Below are positions 5,988-11,884 of a stretch of DNA of 11,884 nt, piece after piece (position 1 is the first letter of the stretch; every line of letters begins with the position of its first letter). Under the pieces are notes generated by a model. It was given only the letters and a program-made list of their open reading frames with translations. It was not told the DNA's origin and did no database searches. The position numbers and the translations under genes were made by a program. Source of the stretch: CAZOVB01 sp964583095 (GTDB taxonomy: Bacteria; Planctomycetota; Phycisphaerae; SM23-33); NCBI GenBank assembly GCA_964583095.1, contig CAZOVB010000094.1, forward strand, positions 1 through 11,884, read 5' to 3'.

Positions 5988-7091
5988 ATGATCGTCGGCG
6001 TTCCCAGAGAGATCAAGTCGGATGAATACCGTGTGGCGCTGCTGCCGGTGGGGGCCCAGTTGCTCTGCCAGGATGGCCATACCGTCCTGGTCGAGAACGA
6101 CGCGGGCCTGGGCAGCGGGTTCGACAACGAAGCGTATCTGCAGGCCGGGGCGAAGATCGTCCAGACGGCCGGGGAGGTCTTCGAGGCCGGCGACATGATT
6201 GTCAAGGTCAAGGAGCCCCAGCCGGAAGAGATCTCGCTGCTGCGCGACGGGCAGGTGGTTTTCACGTACTTCCACTTCGCGGCCTCGCGGGACCTGACGG
6301 CCGGCTGCCTGGAAAGCGGGATCCACGCGGTGGCCTACGAGACACTCAGCGATGCACAGGGGCGACTGCCCCTGCTGACGCCGATGAGCGAGGTGGCCGG
6401 CAAGATGTCCATCCAGGAGGGGGCCAAGTACCTCGAACGCCCGATGATGGGTCGGGGGATCCTGCTTGGCGGTGTGGCGGGTGTCGCCCCGGCCAACGTG
6501 CTGGTGCTGGGAGGGGGCGTGGTCGGTGCCAGCGCCGCGAGAGTAGCGGCCGGGTTGGGGGCCAATGTAACGCTGATGGATATCAACCTGGACCGCCTGC
6601 GGTACCTGGATGAGGTCATGCCGGCCAACGTGACCACGGTCTACAGTGATCCTCACGCGATTTCGCGTTATGCATCCGATGCGGACCTGGTGGTAGGTGC
6701 GGTGCTGATCGTCGGCGGCCTGGCGCCTACGCTTCTCAAACGCGAGGACCTTTCGAACATGAAGCAGGGGGCGGTGGTGGTGGACGTCTGCATCGACCAG
6801 GGCGGCTGCCTGGCCACCTCCAAACCGACGACGCATCGCGAGCCGACGTACACTGTCGACGGCGTGGTGCATTACTGCGTGGCGAACATGCCCGGGGCGG
6901 TCGGGCGCACCAGCAGCCAGGCCTTGTGCAACGCGACCCTGCCCTATGCCCGAGAGCTGGCCAGGCGGGGCGTGGAGGCATTCTGCCGGCTCTGCCCGGG
7001 CCGGGCGGCGGCGCTGAACATGAGCGGCGGCAAGATAACCAATGCCGCGGTGGCCGAGGCTTTCCCGGACCTGCCGGCCCAGTCGCAGTAG
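5988..7091 (+). CDS. ald: Alanine dehydrogenase
   Basis: 367 residues, matching the ~370 of the family. It catalyses the NAD-dependent reversible oxidative deamination of L-alanine to pyruvate and ammonium in the cytoplasm. The start is ATG 5988, giving MIVGVPREIK, with AAGGAG at 5977-5982 and 5-nt spacing; an upstream in-frame extension to 5922 lacks homology. Known active-site residues fall at their canonical numbers: Arg15 and Lys75 (pyruvate binding), and His96 and Asp270 (catalysis). The Rossmann motif GGGVVG at 175-180 and the acidic Asp198 after beta-2 fit NAD binding. The sequence is collinear with the family from end to end, with no sign of damage. No clear promoter was found in the upstream 100 bases. 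It converges on the oxidoreductase gene across a 36-base gap. It could run in either direction, assimilating ammonium or using alanine. Confidence 0.97.
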   Translation: MIVGVPREIKSDEYRVALLPVGAQLLCQDGHTVLVENDAGLGSGFDNEAYLQAGAKIVQTAGEVFEAGDMIVKVKEPQPEEISLLRDGQVVFTYFHFAASRDLTAGCLESGIHAVAYETLSDAQGRLPLLTPMSEVAGKMSIQEGAKYLERPMMGRGILLGGVAGVAPANVLVLGGGVVGASAARVAAGLGANVTLMDINLDRLRYLDEVMPANVTTVYSDPHAISRYASDADLVVGAVLIVGGLAPTLLKREDLSNMKQGAVVVDVCIDQGGCLATSKPTTHREPTYTVDGVVHYCVANMPGAVGRTSSQALCNATLPYARELARRGVEAFCRLCPGRAAALNMSGGKITNAAVAEAFPDLPAQSQ

Positions 7092-7127
7092 CCGTTTGCC
7101 GGTGGAGGGCAGGGTTGCATGGCCTGG

Positions 7128-8228
7128 TCAATCGATCTGGTTTTCCTTCAGATCCTTGGGCAGGGGAGCCGGGGCCTGGACGCTGGTTTCCAGGGCAATG
7201 TGCTTGCCGGCATCGGAGGCTTCGTGGATGCCCTGCATGATATCCAGCACGTGGAGGCCCAGGTCGCCTGAAGCCCGGTGGGGGCGGTGGTTGCGAATGG
7301 CCGAGGCCATGTCCGCCAGTCCCAGTCCGCGACTGTTGGAGTCGTAGGGGAACTGAAGGTCTCGATCGACCCACTCGTTTTCGCCGGCCTGGCGGAGACG
7401 AATCGCCCCGGAGAACTGGTTGGGGTCGGGGACGCAGAGGGTCCCCTCGCTGCCGTAGATTTCGATCCGGGGCAGGTTTGCCGCCCAGACGTCGAAGCTG
7501 GTCAGGATCGTACCGATGGCGCCTTGGGCGAACTTCATGATCCCGGCAACATGGGTGGGAACTTCCACGTCGATGGTCGTGCCACTGAGCGGCTGGGAGG
7601 TGATCGTCCGCTGTGCGAAACTGATGGCCGTCGAACCGGTGACGCGCTGGACAGGCCCCATCAGGAAGACCAGTGCGGTGAGGTAGTAGGGTCCCATGTC
7701 GAGCATGGGCCCGCCGCCGGGCTTGTAGTAGAACTCCGGCGAGGGGTGCCAGCTCTCGTGGCCGTGACAGGTCATAAAGGCCGTGGCGCCGATGGGCCGC
7801 CCGATGAGTCCGTCGTCGATGATTTTCCGGCAGGTCTGAAGGCCGGCACCCAGGAAGGTATCTGGCGCACAGCCCACGCGGAGGTCCTTGTCCCGGGCGA
7901 GCTGGAGGACGTCCAGGGCCTGCCGGCGATTGATGGCCAGGGGTTTTTCCACGTAGACATGCTTGCCGGCGTGGAGGGCGGCCTGGGCCAGCGACGCATG
8001 GGCCGGGGGCGGCGTGAGATTCAGGAGGATCTGAATGTCATCGCGCTGGAGCATCTCCTCGACGGAGCAGACGACGGGGACGGAGAATTTCTCTGCCTGG
8101 GCGTTGGCTTTCTTGGCATCCAGGTCCGATACCGCCCGGGTCTGGATGCCCTCGAGCCGCTGGATGTTCTGAAGGTAGATGCTGCTGATGTTTCCGCAGC
8201 CGACAATGCCGATTCCGGTCGTTTCCAT
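7128..8228 (-). CDS. Gfo/Idh/MocA-family oxidoreductase
   Basis: 366 residues. The N-terminal Rossmann domain opens with GIGIVGCGNIS (dinucleotide binding, residues 5-15). The family signature HVYVEKPLAINRR has EKP at 94-96, where the lysine is the usual catalytic or substrate-contact residue. The C-terminal beta-sheet domain includes GGGPMLDMGPYYLTAL (~171-186), common in sugar-dehydrogenase-like members, and IEIYGSEGTLCVPDP. Members are mostly NAD(P)-dependent dehydrogenases of sugars, inositols or amino sugars; this substrate cannot be read from sequence. The start is ATG 8228 with a modest AGGGAAA upstream. It lies 84 bases downstream of the aminotransferase on the same strand, so probably in its transcript. 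An aminotransferase paired with such a dehydrogenase could suggest amino-sugar chemistry, but the aminotransferase is of the amino-acid type, so I would not press this. Confidence 0.93.
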   Translation of the reverse strand: METTGIGIVGCGNISSIYLQNIQRLEGIQTRAVSDLDAKKANAQAEKFSVPVVCSVEEMLQRDDIQILLNLTPPPAHASLAQAALHAGKHVYVEKPLAINRRQALDVLQLARDKDLRVGCAPDTFLGAGLQTCRKIIDDGLIGRPIGATAFMTCHGHESWHPSPEFYYKPGGGPMLDMGPYYLTALVFLMGPVQRVTGSTAISFAQRTITSQPLSGTTIDVEVPTHVAGIMKFAQGAIGTILTSFDVWAANLPRIEIYGSEGTLCVPDPNQFSGAIRLRQAGENEWVDRDLQFPYDSNSRGLGLADMASAIRNHRPHRASGDLGLHVLDIMQGIHEASDAGKHIALETSVQAPAPLPKDLKENQID

Positions 8229-8256
8229 GGGTTTCCCTGTGCAGAAGTCGCGATGT

Positions 8257-8272
8257 CCCGGCTGGGGCCGGG
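8257..8272. other. Intercistronic hairpin
   Basis: CCCGGC and GCCGGG pair around TGGG in the 84-base gap between the aminotransferase and oxidoreductase genes. There is no U-tract, so read-through is expected. It may modulate the downstream gene or transcript stability. Confidence 0.35.
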
Positions 8273-8312
8273 CAGGTCGTGCTGTGCTTGTTGCTGGATG
8301 GCTCGGGCGAGC

Positions 8313-9497
8313 TCAGCCAAGCATCTGGGCCAGGCGGTCGATGCCCTTGTCGATCTGTTCCATGCTGGTGGCGAAGCTCAGTCGTACGCAACGGTCCTGT
8401 CCGAAGGCCACGCCGGGTACCAGTGCGACGTTGTAGCTTTCCAGGGCGGCCTGGGCGAAGGACATCGAATCGGTGATTTTGATATCCCCGACGGTCCTGG
8501 AGTAGGTCTGGCTGACGTCCGGGAAGCAGTAGAAGGCCCCGGTGGGCTGGAGGCAGGAGACGCCGGGCAGTTCGTTGAGGCGTTTGGCCATGTGGGCGGC
8601 GCGCTGCTGGAAGGCCTTTCTCATTTCTTCGACGGCCTCGGGGGCCTTGGGGTCGGTGTAGGCCGCCAGGGCGCCGGCCTGGGCGAAGCTCACCGGCTTG
8701 GTGGTCTGGTGGCTCATGAGGTTGTTGATGGCCTTGATCGCGTCGGCCGGTCCGGCCACCCATCCCAGCCTCCAGCCGGTCATGGCGTAGGTTTTGCTCA
8801 GGCCGTTGAAGGTCAGCGTGCGCTCGGGCAGGGCGGGGTTGAGCGAGGCGAAGGAGACGAACTGCATATCGCCATAGATGAGCTTTTCGTAGATCTCGTC
8901 GGAGAACACGAGAAGATCGGTCTGGAGGACGGCCTCGGCCAGCTCCTGCAACTCCTGGGGGGTATAGCTGACCCCGGTGGGGTTCGAGGGGGAGTTGAGG
9001 ATGAGGACCTTGGCCCCGGAGGCGTTGTCGAGGATCTGCTGGGGCGTGATCTTGAAGTCCGACTCGGGGGTGGTTTCCAGGATGACCGGCTGGGCACCGG
9101 CGATCTTGGCCATCTCGGGGTAGCTGACCCAGTAGGGAGCGGGGATAAGCACCTTGTCTCCGGGATCCAGCAGGACCTCACAGGCGCAGGCAAGGGCGTG
9201 CTTGCCGCCGAAGGTGACCGCTACGTTCTGACTTTCGGCAGGGACCTTGTTCTCGTGGGTGAGCTTCTCGGCGATGACGGCTTGGAGCTTTTTGGCGCAG
9301 CGGGGGGTGTATTTGGTATCCCCGGCCTGGAGGGCCTCGATGGCGGCGTTCTTGATGAAATCCGGCGTGTCAAAATCGGGTTCGCCTGCGCCGAAGCTGA
9401 CGACGTCGACGCCATCGGCCTTCATCTGGGCGGCTCGGGAAGTAATGGCGATGGTGGGGCTTGCCCCGATGGCAGAAATTCTCTGGGAAAGTTTCAT
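8313..9497 (-). CDS. Class I PLP aminotransferase, aspartate aminotransferase-like (subgroup I-gamma)
   Basis: 394 residues, the usual size. This PLP enzyme probably transfers the amino group between aspartate and 2-oxoglutarate. The N-terminus SPTIAITSRAAQMKADGVDVVSFGAGEPDFDTP is typical of the bacterial I-gamma (Thermus-like) group. PLP-site residues are in place: NSPSNPTG with Asn172, Asp200 and Tyr203 in FSDEIYEKL, Schiff-base Lys235 in FNGLSKTYAMTGWRLGW, and Arg243. Arg372 in VRLSFATS matches the substrate-carboxylate arginine. The start is ATG 9497 with AGGAG at 9504-9508 and 6-nt spacing. A good promoter lies 34 bases upstream. It is first in a probable two-gene unit with the Gfo/Idh/MocA gene. 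Other amino-acid or prephenate substrates remain possible in this subgroup. Confidence 0.93.
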   Translation of the reverse strand: MKLSQRISAIGASPTIAITSRAAQMKADGVDVVSFGAGEPDFDTPDFIKNAAIEALQAGDTKYTPRCAKKLQAVIAEKLTHENKVPAESQNVAVTFGGKHALACACEVLLDPGDKVLIPAPYWVSYPEMAKIAGAQPVILETTPESDFKITPQQILDNASGAKVLILNSPSNPTGVSYTPQELQELAEAVLQTDLLVFSDEIYEKLIYGDMQFVSFASLNPALPERTLTFNGLSKTYAMTGWRLGWVAGPADAIKAINNLMSHQTTKPVSFAQAGALAAYTDPKAPEAVEEMRKAFQQRAAHMAKRLNELPGVSCLQPTGAFYCFPDVSQTYSRTVGDIKITDSMSFAQAALESYNVALVPGVAFGQDRCVRLSFATSMEQIDKGIDRLAQMLG

Positions 9498-9530
9498 GGT
9501 CGGCTCCTGTCTTGGGGGGAGATTTCAGGC

Positions 9531-9558
9531 AGAATACCCGAAGGCAGAAGAATGTCAA
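9531..9558 (-). promoter_or_regulatory. Sigma70-like promoter for the aminotransferase-oxidoreductase unit
   Basis: On the minus strand, a perfect TTGACA (9558-9553), a 16-base spacer and TATTCT (9536-9531). This implies a leader of about 28 bases containing the AGGAG ribosome-binding site. Confidence 0.65.
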
Positions 9559-9613
9559 CGCTGCTGGGCCTGGAAGATGCGAGAAAACCTCCTTTTTCCG
9601 ACGGGCAAGGTCT

Positions 9614-9656
9614 GAAAAAGAAACAAAGCCCGGATCGCACGCGGCGTCCGGGCTTT
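9614..9656 (-). terminator. Intrinsic terminator after the coiled-coil/BRCT-like gene
   Basis: AAAGCCCGGA (9625-9634) and TCCGGGCTTT (9647-9656) form a perfect 10-bp stem with a 12-base loop. It lies 24 bases past the stop codon. On the minus strand it is followed by GTTTCTTTTT. It also separates this gene from the aminotransferase promoter. Confidence 0.85.
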
Positions 9657-9679
9657 GTGAAGGTTGGTTGGAGGAGGAG

Positions 9680-11155
9680 TTACTGGGCTGCGCCCTGGGG
9701 GCTGCTTACTCCCATGAAGTACAGGAAGCGGTTGGTGTTGAGAATCTGAACGCCGAGCTTCATGGCCAGGGCGATGTCTTCCTCGTATTTCTTCTGCTGG
9801 GCCAGGGCGGACTGATAGGCAGCCCGGGTGGCCAGGTCGGACCCCTCGCGCGGGGCGGGGGGAACGCCGGGCTTGGGTCCGGCGACAAGGAAATCGGTCT
9901 CCACGCCGAGATCGCCGGCAATTTCGCCGCCGGATTCGCGGATCATCGCCTTGATCTGCTCCTGTCCCTGGGGCGTCGGGGTTCCGTTGCCGGTCAGATC
10001 GAAATCACCGATGACATGGAACGTGTAGGTCTCGGTGGCGTCGAAGGCGACATTCACGACCGGGTCGCCCAGGCGGATCGGGTTGTCCTCCGCCTTACTG
10101 GCGATGCGGCAGACGCTGATCTTGTCCCGGACGCTGGTGACGACCAGGGTGGCCTTGACGTTCTCTTCGGTCAGGGACGCCTGAGAATCAAAAACCGCAA
10201 AGGAGGTATCCACATCGAGGCCGTCTTCCCGCCCGATATTGATGTAGCAGAGGGCCTCATCGTCGACAACGCGAAGGACTCTGCCGTCGGGCTTGGTGGC
10301 CATGTCGACCGACACGCCGCTCTGTCCGGACTTGAATTCTTCGGGCTGGGCCCCACTGGAGGCGATGTTCTGGCCCCGCAGGCGGGTCTCGAGTTCCTTG
10401 ATTTTCGTCTTGGCCTGGGAAAGCTCGTTGGTGACCCGATCGATCGTGCCTTCCTTGGTCTTGATGGTGAACTGGGTATCCTGGATTTCGCCTCGCAGTT
10501 GCGCGATCTGCTGGGTGAGGTTGTCGATCTCCTGGCGGTGGGCGACGGACTGCTGCTCGATCTTGTTGGCACAGTCCGTGCGGATGGCGGCAATCTTGTC
10601 GTCCAGGCCGTCCACCTGCTGCTGCAAGGCCTGTTTTTCCTGGACGAGTCTTTCGTTGTCGCTTTGCAGGGCGTTGACCTTCTGGGCCTGAGTGGCCAGC
10701 GTGGTGTTCTTCTCCTCGCGGAGGGTTTCGATCGTCTCTTCCCGGTCGCCGGCAAGCTTGATATGCCTCCGGGCGGCGGGGACCAGGCCGCCGGCGGCGA
10801 CATCCGGATAGGCCTTCTTGAACTCTTGGTACTTGCTGACGGCCCCGGCGAAATCGCTGGTGGCTGGATCGATGTAGCCGGCCAACTGCTCGATGCGGTT
10901 CTGCATGAAGCCCAGAACGGTCGTGCCGGGCTGGTCGGATCGCTGGGCCTGCTGGAGCAAGGCCTTGACGTTTTCGTCTCCAAGATCGGTCGAATCGGCC
11001 AGACCGCTCACTTGCTGCTGGAGCTTCTGAACCTTCTCGGCCTGATCGTTCTTCTGAACGTACATCAGAACGGCCACGCCGAGGAACACGACCGTCGTGA
11101 AGGCGAGGATCACGGTCAAGTACGGGGATGTGCGTTGCTGGACTACCTGTGCCAT
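9680..11155 (-). CDS. Membrane-anchored coiled-coil protein with BRCT-like C-terminus
   Basis: 491 residues from ATG 11155, with AGGAG at 11163-11167 and 7-nt spacing. The longer frame to 11497 runs through repeats and is not credible. One transmembrane helix (about 12-33, YLTVILAFTTVVFLGVAVLMYV) follows a short N-terminus. A predicted coiled coil spans about 135-262, rich in Gln, Glu and Lys heptads. Residues ~280-372 form a beta-rich domain reminiscent of FlgT C-terminal-like folds (GRVLRVVDDEALCYINIGREDGLDVDTSFAVFD). Residues 377-430 plus 455-482 read as a BRCT domain of the NAD-dependent DNA ligase kind: FHVIGDFDLTGNG, IKAMIRESGGEIAG with the conserved Gly-Gly at 409-410, VETDFLVAGPKPG, then ALAMKLGVQIL and NRFLYFMG. 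A ~25-residue linker splits the domain. No family name comes to mind; the function is unknown. It is monocistronic, ending at a strong terminator. Confidence 0.85.
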   Translation of the reverse strand: MAQVVQQRTSPYLTVILAFTTVVFLGVAVLMYVQKNDQAEKVQKLQQQVSGLADSTDLGDENVKALLQQAQRSDQPGTTVLGFMQNRIEQLAGYIDPATSDFAGAVSKYQEFKKAYPDVAAGGLVPAARRHIKLAGDREETIETLREEKNTTLATQAQKVNALQSDNERLVQEKQALQQQVDGLDDKIAAIRTDCANKIEQQSVAHRQEIDNLTQQIAQLRGEIQDTQFTIKTKEGTIDRVTNELSQAKTKIKELETRLRGQNIASSGAQPEEFKSGQSGVSVDMATKPDGRVLRVVDDEALCYINIGREDGLDVDTSFAVFDSQASLTEENVKATLVVTSVRDKISVCRIASKAEDNPIRLGDPVVNVAFDATETYTFHVIGDFDLTGNGTPTPQGQEQIKAMIRESGGEIAGDLGVETDFLVAGPKPGVPPAPREGSDLATRAAYQSALAQQKKYEEDIALAMKLGVQILNTNRFLYFMGVSSPQGAAQ

Positions 11156-11274
11156 GAAACGACTCCTGAGCTGCTGGTTTCTGTGGGCTCGGCGGCAGGG
11201 CGTTTGGCAGCGGAGCACGGCCAATGCCGCCACAGGCTCTGCCGGCGCGGGCTTTCCCGCAAGCCTGCAATCGG

Positions 11275-11304
11275 TAGTATCCGCGCAGTGGAGGCGAAGT
11301 ACAA
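11275..11304 (-). promoter_or_regulatory. Possible promoter for the coiled-coil/BRCT-like gene
   Basis: On the minus strand, TTGTAC (11304-11299), an 18-base spacer and ATACTA (11280-11275). Both boxes are imperfect, but the site lies about 120 bases upstream of the start codon in otherwise gene-free DNA. Confidence 0.3.
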
Positions 11305-11413
11305 CAGAAATTTCGGCCCTTTCGACCCCTGCAAGAAGGATTTCGGGGTTCGAAATGCTCCACACGCGCCGGGAAAGAGTTCCGTTTTCCTCTCGCAGAC
11401 TTGCCCCCGGGTT

Positions 11414-11461
11414 GCGGATGCCCGATCGCTTGCATGCGGCCGATGTCGGCAGGCGCGTGGG
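11414..11461. repeat. 48-bp intergenic repeat, copy A
   Basis: A 48-base unit with one mismatch to 11498-11545. It contains the interrupted palindrome GCCGA-TG-TCGGC and the CGATCG and GCATGC palindromes. It occupies the otherwise gene-free 729-base stretch upstream of the coiled-coil gene. Confidence 0.85.
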
Positions 11462-11471
11462 GAGCGGTAGG

Positions 11472-11497
11472 GTGGGAGCCTGCGCAGCGGCTCCCAC
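11472..11497. repeat. Hairpin between repeat copies A and B
   Basis: GTGGGAGCC (11472-11480) and GGCTCCCAC (11489-11497) pair perfectly over 9 bp around an 8-base loop. The position is directly between two copies of the 48-bp repeat. Confidence 0.7.
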
Positions 11498-11605
11498 GCG
11501 GATGCCCGATCGCTTGCATGCGGCCGATGTCGGCAGGTGCGTGGGAAACTACAATCGGCTCCCACCCGCCGGCCGACGCCAGCGATTTCGGGTGCCATCA
11601 CCTTG
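11498..11605. repeat. Intergenic repeat module, copy B (48-bp unit plus 55-bp unit)
   Basis: The 48-bp unit is at 11498-11545, and its edges form an 8-bp stem (TCCCACGC 11492-11499 with GCGTGGGA 11539-11546). It is followed closely by a 55-base unit (11551-11605) that recurs without mismatch at 11830-11884, an offset of 279. Confidence 0.85.
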
Positions 11606-11649
11606 TCCCCAAGGTGATGCCTCGCTGGCCTCCGAACACGTCTTTCATC
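11590..11649 (-). repeat. Hairpin repeat, copy 3, with alternative stem
   Basis: Read on the minus strand, this element shares its flanks with the 4824-4883 repeat (GATGAAAGA, TTCGGA, CCAGCGAGGCA, then TGGCACCCG). Its central hairpin has a different sequence: ATCACCTTG (11597-11605 on the plus strand), loop TCCC, CAAGGTGAT (11610-11618), a perfect 9-bp stem. Confidence 0.7.
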
Positions 11650-11672
11650 GCCCCGCCCCCCCGGCCGTCTCG

Positions 11673-11732
11673 GGTGCCACGGACCTGCGCAGCAAGTCCG
11701 TGCCTCCACTGTGTCCGAATGCGTCCTTCATC
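11673..11732 (-). repeat. Hairpin repeat, copy 2
   Basis: The reverse complement aligns over 60 bases with 4824-4883. It has the same hairpin arms, CACGGACCTGC (11678-11688) and GCAAGTCCGTG (11692-11702) on the plus strand, with one mismatch that becomes a G.T wobble on the minus strand. It stands beside copy 3 in the same orientation. Confidence 0.8.
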
Positions 11733-11741
11733 GCCTCCCAC

Positions 11742-11884
11742 GCGGATAACCCGGCGCTTGCATTCGGCCGATGTCGGCAGGTGCGTGGGAAACGCTCGAA
11801 GGACGCTGTCCTTCTCGCAGTGTCCCACCACAATCGGCTCCCACCCGCCGGCCGACGCCAGCGATTTCGGGTGCCATCACCTTG
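11742..11884. repeat. Intergenic repeat module, copy C (continues past window end)
   Basis: The diverged 48-bp unit is at 11742-11789 with its enclosing TCCCACGC/GCGTGGGA stem conserved. A spacer hairpin follows (GAAGGAC, GCT, GTCCTTC near 11799-11815), then the exact 55-base unit at 11830-11884. The last bases begin the ATCACCTTG hairpin arm, so another copy of the hairpin repeat probably follows outside the window. Confidence 0.8.

Noticed and set aside
5567..6025. Open frame containing ERAGFEPAVRYDAYTG-like sequence
   Set aside because: This is the reverse-strand translation of tRNA-Ser and its partial copy, a frequent false protein in databases.
7278..9749. 823-residue open frame on the plus strand
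   Set aside because: It runs antisense through the oxidoreductase and aminotransferase genes, both of which have full family motifs. The translation is Gly/Val/Asp-rich with no recognisable domain, as expected for the opposite strand of high-GC coding DNA.
9461..11470. 669-residue open frame on the plus strand
   Set aside because: It is antisense to the coiled-coil/BRCT-like gene and its leucine/glycine-rich pattern mirrors the heptads on the other strand. It has no start context or family match.
11143..11709. Open frame with repeated CRHRPHASDRAS-like peptides
   Set aside because: The peptide repeats come from the intergenic 48-bp DNA repeats. There is no ribosome-binding site, and codon patterns follow the repeat, not a gene.
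11414..11884. CRISPR array
   Set aside because: Repeats are few, 48-60 bases long, hairpin-rich and irregularly spaced, with repeated rather than unique spacers. No cas gene is present.

Overview
The window is high-GC DNA, about 70% GC in ordinary coding stretches by a spot count. It probably comes from a member of the Planctomycetota, with a Phycisphaerae-like lineage as my best guess. That rests on an RHS core of the planctomycete style, a PEP-CTERM (exosortase-sorted) secreted protein, a XylR-type LacI-fold remnant, an FG-GAP/VCBS-type remnant, a Gfo/Idh/MocA oxidoreductase and abundant hairpin-rich intergenic repeats. The taxonomy is inference; no rRNA is present.

Left part (1-2544): the 3' end of an RHS-repeat gene enters from outside the window. 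Its last ~820 bases are strikingly AT-richer (about 40% GC in a spot count) and encode a variable C-terminal tip with no recognisable immunity gene after it. The gene stops exactly where a truncated, antisense XylR/LacI-type sensor domain begins. That fragment is in turn abutted by a 5'-truncated FG-GAP/VCBS-like gene on the + strand. The region looks like a recombination scar joining three unrelated pieces.

Middle (2545-5990): a minus-strand gene encodes a secreted protein with a C39-like cysteine-peptidase domain, Hydin-like Ig repeats and a PEP-CTERM sorting tail. Next come a small hairpin repeat, a four-helix-bundle gene of the 23S-rRNA intervening-sequence (S23) protein family flanked on both sides by copies of a purine/pyrimidine-rich repeat, a partial copy of a tRNA 3' end interrupted by a GC-rich insert, a strong terminator, and an intact tRNA-Ser(GCT) with a good promoter.

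Right part (5988-11884): ordinary metabolism. Alanine dehydrogenase (+) converges on a two-gene minus-strand unit (class I aminotransferase, then Gfo/Idh/MocA oxidoreductase) with a clear sigma70-like promoter. Beyond a strong terminator lies a minus-strand gene for a membrane-anchored coiled-coil protein. Its C-terminus reads as a BRCT-like domain of the DNA-ligase type, which is an unusual architecture. The window ends in a modular array of intergenic repeats, several with their own hairpin. One repeat family has relatives at 4.8 kb and at 11.6-11.7 kb that share flanks but carry different, internally self-complementary hairpin arms.

The metabolic genes do not form one pathway that I can name. 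The most unusual elements are the BRCT-like membrane protein, the repeat family with exchanged hairpins, the repeat-flanked S23 cassette and the RHS/XylR/FG-GAP scar.
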